DNA of 64,000 bases. Source: Fulvia fulva. Lineage: Eukaryota > Ascomycota > Dothideomycetes > Mycosphaerellales > Mycosphaerellaceae. The DNA is taken from assembly GCF_020509005.1 (NCBI RefSeq), contig NC_063013.1, positions 3,162,001-3,226,000 on the forward strand. Direction: 5' to 3'. The notes under the pieces are model-generated. The model was not told where the DNA came from and did no database searches. It saw only the letters and a program-made list of their open reading frames with translations. Of the stretch, positions 1 through 10,379 are shown in pieces (position 1 is the stretch's first letter; each line of letters begins with the position of its first letter). The position numbers and the translations under genes are program-made.

Positions 1-1850
1 AGAAACGCAAGGAGTACGCTACCCGGCGTAGTGTGTGCCCCGAGCAAACCTACGAGGTATAGACGGCCGCTTTCTAGAGATAGGCTACGGTAACGCGAAG
101 GGCGTCAAAACCTAGGGCGTAGTGTATACTAGTAGCGACGGCTAACACTGTCTATATAGCCCGAGAGGACGGATACGTATGTCGGTCAATAGAGAGCACT
201 AAAGGGCTTAGGCCTATAGAGGTAGATATTAGCTTAAGGAGTAAATAGGGAGGGAGGGCGTAGAGGGAAGCTTTTGCTCCGGGCTAACCTCTCGAAACGA
301 GGCTACACGGTGGTACTAGATAAGTAGGAAAGCGCGGTTAAGACTTGTTACCTTATCTCGTAGCTAGCTTGCTAAATACGATTCCTTCCTTACTTAGTAT
401 CGGGGTTCGTAGACGACATAAACATCCTAGCCTAGTTAGACTCGACAGAAGAGAACTGTCGCCTCCTTGAAGATAGGCACAAGAAATGCGAGGAGTGGGC
501 AAAGAAGTATAGTGCCTAGTTCGCCCCTAAAAAGTACCAACTTATATACTTTAGTAAAGCGAGAACATACTATAATATAAAGGCGGCGGTAAGAATCTAA
601 GGCTACGAGACAAAGCTATTAGCGGAGCTACGAGTACTAGGGATCTAGCTCGAGCCGAAGCTAAGCTAGAATATATAGGTTAAGAAAGCCTAGAGTCGAG
701 TACAAGTTAACGAAGCCTCGATAAAGAGACTTACGGCATCTATATAGGGAGCAACATTCGATAAGGTAAGAGTAATATATAAGGCGATCGTTAGACTAGC
801 TATACTATACGGGGCACAGATTTAGGGAACAGGAGGCGTAGGCAAGCCGATCCCGAAACGGATAGAGTAACCCCTAAACAGGATATAGGTAGGCAACCTA
901 CGTAGGGTACTAGGCGTATATAAGACAACGTTAACAAGTACGGTAGAAATAGAGACAGGAACACTACTAATCGGCTAGTATATCCGGGGAATGAGAATTT
1001 AATACGCGGCAAGGACGACAGGTTACCTAGTACAAACTACGATCTAGGAGGCAAAGAATAAGATAGAAAGCCGCTACCGGAGAGGGGCAGGATATAGGAC
1101 AAGCCAAAAAGAGGATGACCTTACTACCTTTACGGCCGTATAGACAAGTACCGAATGGCTAGCACGAAAGGAGGAGGAGCGTAGGACTCGCTAGGCCGGC
1201 GGGAGCAAGGCTAAGACCTAAAACCTAGCGGAACAGATAGCGAGCTACCTATAGGAGTAGGACTAGAAAAGGAAGCCCCCTAAGACAACAGGCCCGATAG
1301 CGCTCCGAGCCTTCTAGAGACACAATTACTAGCTATATAGGGACCTAACAAGGGCCGAAGCAAGCATAGCGATCCAAATCAGGTCCGAACACATTGGATT
1401 AAGGGCCTACCTGTTCAGGAGACGCGTACTAGACATCTATAGCCTAGCCTACTAGTGTGGCTACCTATCGCAAAACCTAGAACATATGCTACTACGATGC
1501 CCGTAGTAGGCGAGAGGCAGGGGAAATTAGAGGCACTAAGCGGGAAGGAGAGACTACAAGTCAATTATTAGGGATAAAGGCAACATTCGCCGAATCTCTC
1601 GGTAGATACTATAGTAGGGATACCTCTAGTAGTTTAGCCTCGCGAGCGAGACGGAGGAGTAGATAGACAAGAGGCGGAAGCGAGGGGGGTTGCAGATAGG
1701 GTAGTTATTAGGGCAGGCCTATGACACTAGCGTACCCCTAATAAGGGAAATTTAAGACGACAACGAGGAGGAAAAGACAGGCGGGAAGGAGGAGGGGTTT
1801 CCACTAACACGGTTTCCCCTCTATATATACAAAAAACAAGATAGTATAGC
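1..1850 (+). pseudogene. LINE-C ORF2, C-terminal part of reverse transcriptase protein
   Basis: In LINEs this protein nicks the target and reverse transcribes the element RNA. The visible part begins inside the reverse transcriptase. The catalytic block FVDDINIL is read at 406-429, followed by the thumb region (EENCRLLEDRHKKCEEWAKKY) in the same frame. Near the C terminus, about 1360-1510, there is the conserved Tad-type block RAEASIAIQIRSEHIGLRAY, followed by a zinc-binding-like Cys...His...Cys stretch ending LEHMLLRCP. At least a dozen in-frame TAG/TAA codons interrupt the frame. They sit where Trp or Gln is expected and are consistent with RIP. The exact stop is uncertain; the frame remains recognisable to about 1750-1850. 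The endonuclease domain would lie left of the window. Confidence 0.8.
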
Positions 1851-1899
1851 TACATAGGCCAAAGGGCACTACAACAGCTTAATGAAATATCTATCTATC
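1..1899 (+). mobile_element. LINE-C: 3' part of a Tad-like LINE
   Basis: This is the 3' portion of a non-LTR retrotransposon entering from the left edge. It holds the end of ORF2, a short 3' UTR and a tail of ATCT repeats (about 1888-1902) that runs straight into the copia relic. A tetranucleotide tail instead of poly(A) is shared with the other LINEs in the window. The sequence differs from LINE-A and LINE-B, so I treat it as a separate subfamily. CA and TG are scarce and in-frame TAG/TAA are common, as expected after RIP. No target duplication can be tested because the 5' end lies outside the window. Confidence 0.85.
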
Positions 1900-2497
1900 T
1901 ATTAAGAAGGACTTTAAGTAAGTCATTTAAAGCTCTACTAGGAGAGACAGACCTATGTCCTAGCCCCGAGACCTTATACCGCTCCTTCTTTACTTTACTA
2001 AGTAGGCCTTAGTATCTATACCTACGAACTTTCCTATTCTATACTAGAAGCCTTAGTAGGATCTGAGCTACTACTTTAGAATATATACACCTTGTTTCAT
2101 TACATCTAATCTATTATAGATTTATACTAAGAGAAGACAGAGGAGAAGGGAGGCAAAATCCTAATTCTTAGGAGGGACAATTAGAAGAGATGGTTTAACC
2201 TTTAGAGATATAAGATAGAGAGCTAATTAGCATTCTTTATAATTAATGACCTAATAGAAGTGTCTTTTAACAACATTAAGGGCAAGACTCTAAAACTCTA
2301 AGAGGAGGCTATACTAAAGAGATCCTTAATACGCTAATATAGATAAGACATAATATAGTATACAACTTTAGTATCCTTAGTAGGATTATAGAAGAAGATG
2401 AATTTGAGCTTAAGGGCTTATATAAATCTAGAAGAGCTACTAAGAAGTAGGTATATCTCTAGAACAAGTATAGCTAGGTGCTCCTAACCTATATATA
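1900..2497 (+). pseudogene. Copia-1-family relic, part 1 (leader and start of gag)
   Basis: This stretch aligns base for base with 17391 to about 17992 of the intact copia-1, covering the leader and first part of gag. The differences are mostly C to T or G to A. The gag start codon, ATGG in the intact copy, is ATAG here (about 2115). The 5' LTR and early leader are not in the window; the relic begins at the 3' tail of LINE-C, which seems to have inserted into it. The last 15 bases (2483-2497) are duplicated at 7479-7493 on the far side of LINE-A#1. Confidence 0.88.
2483..2497. repeat. Target-site duplication of LINE-A#1 (second copy 7479-7493)
   Basis: The 15-base string CCTAACCTATATATA occurs at 2483-2497 and 7479-7493, exactly flanking LINE-A#1. 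It is the RIP-mutated form of copia-1 gag sequence near 17978-17992. This shows that the LINE inserted into a copia copy and that the two halves are one element. Confidence 0.85.
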
Positions 2498-2665
2498 GAT
2501 AGATAGATAGATTATTCATTCGCCTGTTTTAGTGCCCTATAGCCTATACAGGTCTCTCGCTATTTAGGTCTATTTGTGTAGGTAGGAAACCCGATTAACG
2601 GATGAAAACCTCCTCGTCTTTGCCCTCCTCGTTCTTTCCTATCTTGTCCTTTCGTGCTCCTTCCT

Positions 2666-5600
2666 TCAGGGTACGCTAGTGTCATAGTTGTTACCCTATA
2701 ACTACCTTGCCCGTAACCCTAGTGATGTCCTCCTCTCGATTCCCTTTCTCCCTTCTGTTTCCCCGGCTCTTCTCTCTCTCTCCCTCCTCTCTATCTACCT
2801 TTCCGTTTCTACTACTAGGGAGAATTGCTCTAGGTAGTCCTCGTTAAGGATCCATCTTGTCACTCTCCTTATATCTTGTCTGTCCTAGATAATGGCCTGG
2901 TATTGCCTGTCTCTTGCCTTCGCCCTCTACTGGCTTCTCCCTTTTACCCACTTAGTACAGTTCAGCACTATATGCTCCGGGTTTTAGGATAGGTAGCCAC
3001 AGGGGTAACGTTTAGAATCGTATCCTAGGACTCTTCTTTAGTACAAGTATGCTCTTAGCCCAATGTACTTAGAGCGAATCTGGATAGCTATGCTTGCTTC
3101 CGCCCTCTTTAGGTCTTTATAGATAAGGTAGTTATACCTCCCGAAGGTCCTAGCCGCTAGTAGGGCTCCTGGCCTCACCGGTTTTTAGTTCTAACGCGTT
3201 TCCTATAGGTGACCTACGATCCTTTCTACTTGGCTTTGCTTCTTTTTCCCTTTGTCCCCTATATTAGCTTGCTCCCTTAGAGCTTCTCTCTGTTCAAGGG
3301 CTGCTAGGATTTCCTGTAATGTTTTTAGGTCTGCTTCCTTCTATAGGATTATATGTGGCCGGTTAGGTCTTCTCCTCCTCTCCTACTAGGTTCTTATCCT
3401 TTGAGTAGCTGCTTAGATAGTTCCCTAGGCTAGGTATGCTAATGTCTTCTCTACGTATTGACACCTTATGCCCTAGAGGTACTCCCTAATAGGGGCTGTA
3501 CCTGATTCCATTTCTATTGTCCTGTAAGGGGTTGACTTGTATGCCCCTAGTACTCTCTTTAGGCAGGCTGCCTACGCTCTGTTAAGGGGGTCCTCAATTC
3601 TCTTCGGGATGTGTTTTTCCGCTGCCCAAATTGCTGCTCTATATAGCATTACGGGCTTGACAATGGCCTTGTATATAGTCTAGGCCTTTATAAAGGTCGC
3701 CCCCTAGGTTAACGTAGTAAGTCTCTCGATTGATTGTCTGTTAGTGTCCGCTCTCGCTTACGCCTTCTTCACTTGTGGTCCCTAGCTAAGTTTCGGGTCT
3801 AGCTATATCCTAAGGACTCTAAGTTCCCTTATAGGATAGGTCTCGAACCCCTGGATTTTTACTAGTACTACTAAGTTGTGTTTTGTCTTTACCTTACTAA
3901 AATAGATAAGTTAGTACTTGTCCGGTACGAATTTTGCCCTATGCTCTCTTGCCCACTTTTCGTATTGTCTATGTCTCTCCTCTAGGAGTGCGCAGTTTTC
4001 CTCTATAGACCCCGACTACGCTAGGATATCTGTGTTATCTACGAACCCCGATACTAAGGTATTTACTATTTCTAGGAGTGGGGTCAGGTCGGCTATAAAG
4101 AGGAGGAACAGAATTAGGGAGAGTATAGAGCCCTATAGGATGCCCGTGTTCGTAATTAGGGTCTACGGGGCTTTAAAGGACCCTAGGAGGATCTAGGTTG
4201 TTCTGTCCTTAAGGAATGACTACACAAAGTGTACTATCTAGGCTAGGATGCTTTTTATTCTAAGGATATGTAGGAGCCTTACGTAGGACATATTATCGAA
4301 AGCCCCTAATATGTCTAGTGAAAGTAGTAAGGCTACCTTATTATTACTATAGTGCTAGATATGTCTGATTTGCTCTATGATCAGTTCGACTACTATAAGG
4401 GTAGATCTCTTTTGTCTCCCCCCTATTTGCGTTGCCGGGAGGAGGTTGTGTTCTTCTACTATTCCGGTGAGCCTTATAGCTACGACCTTCTCTAGGAGCT
4501 TCCCTAGTATATTTAGCAACGCAATTGGTCTGTATGACTTCAACTTGGTATAGTCTTCCTTTTAGGGTTTCCTTAGGACGCAAGTTAGTGATTGCCTAAA
4601 GGCCTTTAGGTAATACCCCTACTTTATATACTAGGTAAAGATTAGCGTAAGCACTAGAGTAATAAGGCTACTACTAGCTTTTAGGTAATAGTTAGGGATC
4701 TTGTCTAGGCCTAGGGCTTTGTTGCCCTTTAGTTTCTTGATAATGTTTCCGATCTCTATAGTAGACACTTACTAGTTAGCCTCCCTTAGCGGAGGAATGT
4801 GTGTTCCTAGGATGTTACTTAGGTCTGCCTCTACCTAAGTCCCGAAGAAGTGGTCTACGAATGCTTTCGCTTTCCCTATCGGAGTGGTTTGCGTTTCCCC
4901 GTCTTAGTCCTATATTAAGGGAAACTAGGGCGGGGAGTTTCGTTCCTCGTCTAGTTTCCTAGCCCATTTTGCTAGTCTCTAGATTTGTTCCGGGTGTTCT
5001 GTGATCATCCCTACAGTTGACCTCTACTCCTACGTCTTGTCTCTTCTAATCTGCGCCTTCTTTGCTTTGTACGCGTTGTTATAGGCTTCCTAGTTTGCTT
5101 AGGTACGTCGTTACTCCTATCTCCTTCTTGCTCTCCTTGCCTCCTTAACTTTAGCTATGCACTCTAGTGTCTAGTATAGCTTCTAGTATAGCGACTATCT
5201 CTTCTTAGGTATATAGGCCTAGGCTACCCTTTATATAGCTTCTATTAGCTACTCTACTGCTTAGTTAATCCCCTCCGTTGTATATATGTTATTAATGTTC
5301 ACCTGTTCTAGTTCGCCTTCTAGCCGCTACTGTACTAGTGTCCACTCGGCCTGCTTCTAGCAGAGCCTCCTCTTAGGTTCCCTCTCCTCCTTAACTATAA
5401 GTTAGATGTCGGTTTGGATTAGATAGTGGTCTAATAAGGACTCTAGTTAGTTATTAACTATATAGCTTTCTACCCGTCGTGTTAAGGCGTAGGACATAAA
5501 GTATAGGTCTAGCGTGCTAGAACTGTTGTTTCTAGCCCAAGTTTCTATTCCCTTTGGCGTGATCAAGTCCATTTAGGCTATTTCTATCTGACTAATAAGC

Positions 5601-6102
5601 CTCCCTACTAAGAAGTAGTATACTAGGGTGAAGTCCGATCCCTACTTTAGGTAGTAGAGGTTGAAATCTCCTATCACGATATTGTAGTTTTATTAGTCTA
5701 TTGCTTCCGGGAGCCTTCCTAGCGTGTGTAGTTATGTGCTGCTTCTAGACTCTAGAGGTAGGTTGTATACGCTATAGATTAGGACTTGGCCTTGAGTTGT
5801 TTTGAGCTATACTATAGTGATATCCCTATCGGTTCTCGGCTAGGCCTACTAGTCCTCTACTAGTACCTTCTTACTAACATAGATACAAGTTCGTAGGACT
5901 CCCTCGGTTCTGTTTATTACTACGTAGTATCTCGGGTCTCGTACAGTTAATAGAATCCTAGAGTATAGGTTGATCTATAGTTCCTATATTGCTATAATGT
6001 AGTGTTCCTCCGGGTCTAAGGCTTGTAGAAAGCTCCTTTAGACCTTGTCTTTGCTTCTGTTCACATTATACTGAATGATTGATAGTCTATTAGTATAAGG
6101 CA
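2666..6102 (-). pseudogene. LINE-A#1 ORF2: endonuclease / reverse transcriptase
   Basis: ORF2 of a Tad-like LINE. The start ATG (complement 6100-6102) overlaps the ORF1 stop as TAATG. The order is an N-terminal endonuclease/exonuclease/phosphatase fold, a central reverse transcriptase, and a C-terminal zinc-type block. Within the RT, the stretch KSYRPIALLNILGKLLEKVV is open at complement 4355-4543, and the FVDDINIL-type catalytic block is near 4030. The stop TGA (complement 2666-2668) is shared with LINE-A#2 and is not a simple CA-to-TA product, so it is probably the genuine end. Length is one base short of LINE-A#2 ORF2 (3437 against 3438), so at least one indel adds to the many RIP stops. 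Confidence 0.87.
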
Positions 6103-7394
6103 TTAGGATATGTTTGTGTCTAGGTCCGTTTGGTCTTACTATTAGTCTTGCTGTTAGTTTTCCCGTCCCTCCTCCTATTCTTCCCTTTAGGGTTGGCTCC
6201 CTATCATTTGGTTGATTCTTATTTGTCTATTGCTCTACGCTGCCTTGTATAAGAACGTTAGTCTCCCTATTACTAGCACTATTTATAGCTCCTCTTATAG
6301 CCGGGGTCTCTTATTCGGGTGGGTAGTTCTCTCTAGTTGTTTCTGTTCACCTACTAGGAACCTAGTTAGTGTTGTTACCCTTACTTCCCGCGCTCTCCAC
6401 TAGGCTAATAGTCTAACTAGGCATTAGTTTGACTATACCGGGTGTTTCTCCTACATACTACGTATCTTGTGTCCTCCTTCCGTTTTTGGTACTCTTAGGT
6501 CGCGTGATCACTAGTATAGTGTAAGCAGACTAGTGTAGCTTTGCTACACTTTAGGGTAATATGTCCGTACTGTTAATAGTTAAAACATTGAAGGATTCTA
6601 TAGTTACTCTAATAGATTTCTATATCTAGCCTCTTAAAGTCCTAGTACAACCCTTAGTCTAAGACCTTATTCGCTTGCTCTAGTGTTGCAACCTATAAGA
6701 TTAGCGAGGAGGCCCTCTTGCCCTCCTCTATCTTCTTCTTGACCTACGCTGTCTTTGTGATCTATAGTCCTAGTACTGTTACATAGTTTTGCCTCTAGAG
6801 GCTTAGTGTATCCCTTTATATATTAAAGGTTCGTGGGACCCTATACGCAATTACTATGTACTGTTCATAGGAGACTTTCGCTATACTCCCGATCTTTAGT
6901 GTCTACTCCTTGTTTATTTCGAGGGCCTTCTTGTCCTATACGTGTACTATAAACAGCTTGACCCCTTTGTTGTCTACCCTTGCCCCTACTATTCCCTTTA
7001 CTCCGATCTTCTCGACTATCTCCCTCCTAGTCATCTTTCCTATCTCTTCCTTCTCTTTCTAGTCCGTAATATAGACTCGTAGTACTATACTTTAAGGGGG
7101 GGTGGGTTGGCTTGCGATTGTTGCCTAGGTCGTTAGGCCCTAGGTCTGTCTCGGGTCTCTTTAAGGGTTGTTTCTTACGTTTCGTATTGCTGCCTCGCTT
7201 GCTATGTTAATCGTAGTGCTTGTTTGTCGTTTAAGCGCCTTCAGTCCCCCGAGTAGTTCGCTTATTACTCCTTTTAGTACTCTCTCCGGAAACCTCCCTT
7301 CTTCTGCCGCTACTATCTCTTCCGCCTTCTTATAGAGCGTCCTCTACTCGTCTCCCCCTTGCTCTCGGTCGTCTACTGCCGTCGTCGTCGCCAT
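6102..7394 (-). pseudogene. LINE-A#1 ORF1: Gag-like RNA-binding protein
   Basis: ORF1 starts at an ATG on complement 7392-7394, in a GCC/GTC-rich context identical to LINE-A#2, and ends at TAA (complement 6102-6104). Its 1293-base length is identical to the LINE-A#2 ORF1, which supports both ends. The N terminus reads MATTTAVDDREQGGDEWKTL in the better copy and the same here with RIP changes. The C-terminal third carries CCHC-type zinc knuckles, as in other LINE ORF1 proteins that coat the element RNA. Multiple TAG/TAA codons disrupt it. Confidence 0.85.
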
Positions 7395-7493
7395 TTTTCA
7401 ATCCCCTTTTCGCTATATAAGGGCCTCGTTCTCCTTAGACATATATAGTTCCTTTATAGATCACCTATGTCCTAGATCCCTAACCTATATATA

Positions 7494-8868
7494 TAAGCTT
7501 ATAAAGCAATTTGTAACCTTTGAGATAAGTAAAGAGTTCACTATTAGATCTGTATAGACATACCTAGTTTCTCTTAGAAAAAGGATTGCTAATGTTGACC
7601 TAGAGGGTTAGTATTATAGGAAAGCTAATATAAGAATGACCTAGCTCTTAAGCTCACTACTACCTAACTACTATATAGCTAGGGATACTATTATAGCTCA
7701 GCTAAAGATAGATCATAAAAGGACCTTAAAGATCCTTAAAGCTTAAGAAGCTAGGTTAGATCCCTCTAAGGCTAAGTATAGTATAGTAGCTACCTAGGTC
7801 AAGCCCTTAGGTCTAGTAAGACCACTCTCCTGCCTTCTCTATAAGAAGGATCATCTGATTAAGGACTGCCCTAGTCTACCTAAGGCAAGAAAGGTCCTTA
7901 GATCTTATTCCTAACTACTATCTTCCTAGGACACAATATATATTAAGAAGAAGAGAACTCTACTACCCACTTCAAGGAGGACACTAAGAGAGAAGTCCTC
8001 TATAGAAGAACTTAAGAAAATAGTGAAGAAACTCAACTCTAATATACTGTTACTCTAGAAGAACTAGGCCTAGTCTTATACCTCTAAAGTAAAGAAGACT
8101 AGAAAAGGTTTTTCCGCCTAAGAGTCACGTGACTCATACAGCTCATCCCTAGAGACAATGTCTAATGATAATGAGTATAATGAAGTGGCTTACTTAACTA
8201 TAGAAGTTTAGGGAAGTTCCCCTCGTTAGAGTAGTTACTTAACTCCTATACTTTATCCTATATAACTGACTAAGGCCACCTCTTTAGATCTATAACTCTC
8301 TTAACAAGAAAGAAATAGATTAAAGTAGGAGATAGGTTTTTATTAGCTACTTATATTAGAAATGTAGAGATGAGTAGGAGAGCTAGTAGAAAAGTTGTTT
8401 TAGAAGATATCCTACTTATACCTAAGCTAGGAGTAAACCTGGTTTTATAGAACTAGTTTAGCAAGTAGTTTAGTGTTCAACCTCGATTATTTTCTCTTGT
8501 TTCCCCCTCTAGTAAGACTGTTGTCTAGACAAAGCTCCTTAGGGGGGTTCTATTTATTGATAAAATTTCTCCTCTCCTATAAGAACGGGCACATTACTCA
8601 TTATGTGCACTACTAATAGAGAATGCCTTTGTGACTGCTTAATTAGAGACCGACCTAAAGTAGTAGGAGCTTTGGTATAGAAGATTTGTACACTTTAGGA
8701 ATAATTTGCTCTAGAATCTTTATAAGGTAATAGACTTAAAAGAACCTATTCCTATCCCTAAGGATAGCTTTCACTAGTACAGAGTATGTTTAATAGTAAG
8801 GATGAAGAAGTATAAAGGCAAAGTTATAGAGAGAAGACCTAAAAGACTTGCCCTTATATCTATTAATA
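7494..8868 (+). pseudogene. Copia-1-family relic, part 2 (rest of gag, protease, start of integrase)
   Basis: This aligns without large gaps to about 17993-19369 of intact copia-1. A sample 60 bases (7683-7742 against 18181-18240) show six differences, all C to T or G to A and all giving TA. Gag's knuckle is read as CLLYKKDHLIKDC near 7832 with one Cys changed to Tyr. The protease core, DSC in the intact copy, reads NSY at 8241-8249, so the catalytic Asp is Asn. The integrase zinc region follows (LWYRRFVHF-like near 8672). It ends at the LINE-B#1 insertion. Some short sequence differences exist besides transitions, for example near 8127. Confidence 0.9.
8857..8868. repeat. Target-site duplication of LINE-B#1 (second copy 13860-13871)
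   Basis: TATCTATTAATA is present at 8857-8868 and again at 13860-13871, directly flanking LINE-B#1. It corresponds to copia-1 integrase sequence near 19351-19362 after C-to-T/G-to-A change. Part of the right-hand copy blends with the LINE's ATCT tail, so the true length could be a few bases different. Confidence 0.75.
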
Positions 8869-9296
8869 ATGTCTTTAACGAAAACTTCGAGGAAAACGCT
8901 CATCGATCTCTACGCCAAAACAAGACACATTCGAAAGCTCTTATTAAGGCTATTCTAACGATATATAAAGCAGGCCACTGCCCCTAGGACTAAGGGAGTT
9001 CTACCTCATTTAATCTAGATAGCTTGAAGCTCTCTTCACCCTATTTCTTTAGCTCTAAACGCCGCGGAGGTGCCTAGCTACATTAGGTAACTCCTAGGCA
9101 ATAGTAGCCTAGGCTACGGTACTAACGGCGCCTACGGCCCTATAGGCGAAGCCCCCCCTAAGACAACTAGTAGCAACTTAAAGAGGACGCAAAAAGTATA
9201 GAAACTAACGATCAGCTCCCTTACCGGTCTCTATAGGTAATGATCACTTAGCTACGCACGGCGCTTATACTGTCGTATTACCGAGGGTAATAAGAA

Positions 9297-10379
9297 ATGA
9301 GGACGACGTCCTAGGCGATTAGTAAGGCCACCCGGAATCAATACCCCTATAGCTAGGCATCGGTCGCGGCATCGATACTAGGCCCCCGCCTAACGCACGA
9401 TATAGTTACGATCCGTATTGTAGTAAAGGAAGACTAGGCCGAAGTTACGAAGCTATCGAACAAGGAGCTCGCCTAACGAATCAACTAACTAGGGGTGGTC
9501 GTAGTGAACTAATAGTCTAACGGCACTCTATAGATCTATACTAGCTCTACTACTACTAGGAGGCACCTAGAGGCATAGCTATAGTAGGCATCTAAGGTTA
9601 CGGTATTAGCGAAGGTCTTAACGAAACAATTTACGATCCTAGTCTACGACATGCCTAAGGAGTTTAACCTAACTAACTAGGGTCACCTACGCGCTCTCTA
9701 AGAGGACAACCCGGTCACTCTTAACTCTCTAATCTAGAAGGCGACTTGGCTCTATAGGAAATGGCTAGAAGGCAAGAAGGCCTCGGCGCTAATAGTATAG
9801 CTATAAGACGCGAAAGCGGCGGATCTAGCGATAGAACAAGGCCTAGTCTAGCAATATAGCCTTAAGATAGTAGAAAAGCACTCCTTATCCTTTCGTGTTC
9901 TCTAATACTTCAAATGCTAATAGTATAGACACCAAACCTATACGTGTACAAATAAGTAGGCCTACTCGAACTATATAGGGGACTATATATCTAGGGACTA
10001 TATATCGACTACGAGACGGTACGCGAACTGTCCGGGGTACTACCTATCGTATAGTACGGAATGCCTATAGCGGAAACTAGCGAAAAACAAGGCAATTATA
10101 AACAGAACCGTCGCCCTAAGACTCTACGGCGACCGTAAGGCTAGCCTATACCGGAACTAACTAGCGGCGGTCGGGTATAAGCGCCCTAGGGCCGAGAACG
10201 ATATAAAGGATACGTAACCTAGGGCGTACGGGAGGCCACGTACTCTACTAGCTACGGCGAGGGAATCTAACCAGGCCCGGCTCCCCTTTAGTATATAGCC
10301 GATAGGCGTAGACTAGGACGTATAGGGCAGTAGGATATAGTACGATATAGAGGAAATAATTGTCGATGCCGATAACTAG
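9297..10379 (+). pseudogene. LINE-B#1 ORF1: Gag-like zinc-knuckle protein
   Basis: ORF1 of 361 codons, start ATG at 9297 (MRTTS...) and stop TAG at 10377. The same 1083-base span is found in LINE-B#2 (complement 35778-36860) and LINE-B#3 (complement 55722-56804), which supports both ends, although the TAG itself might be a shared mutated codon. Near the C-terminal half, about 9895-10090, there are several Cys/His clusters. They include an FKC-x-Tyr-His-Cys arrangement followed by SRDYISTTRRYANCPGYYL, resembling repeated CCHC knuckles with Cys changed to Tyr. The role is packaging of LINE RNA. In-frame TAG/TAA codons, mostly at expected Gln or Trp positions, inactivate it. Confidence 0.8.

Larger units (their letters stand above)
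2498..7478 (-). mobile_element. LINE-A#1, full-length Tad-like LINE, RIP-mutated
   Basis: This is a complete two-ORF non-LTR retrotransposon of about 4.98 kb in reverse orientation, inserted in the copia relic. Its 3' end is the tetranucleotide run at 2498-2515 (ATAG on this strand, CTAT on its own strand). The 5' UTR lies at about 7395-7478. ORF1 is complement 6102-7394 and ORF2 complement 2666-6102. It is closely similar to LINE-A#2 at 27246-32179. Stops in both ORFs are nearly all TAG or TAA in RIP context, so the copy is dead. Confidence 0.9.

Noticed and set aside
2498..2515. Short tandem ATAG repeats as independent microsatellites
   Set aside because: Each run coincides with a LINE 3' end, so they are element tails.
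3918..4196. 92-codon open frame on the plus strand (also 30444-30767 minus, a matching 107-codon frame)
   Set aside because: Antisense to the RT of LINE-A copies. Recurs only because the copies are homologous; no independent coding evidence.
8802..8987. 61-codon frame starting MKKYKGKVIERRPKR
   Set aside because: The first third is copia relic integrase and the rest is the LINE-B#1 5' UTR; a chance fusion across the insertion point.
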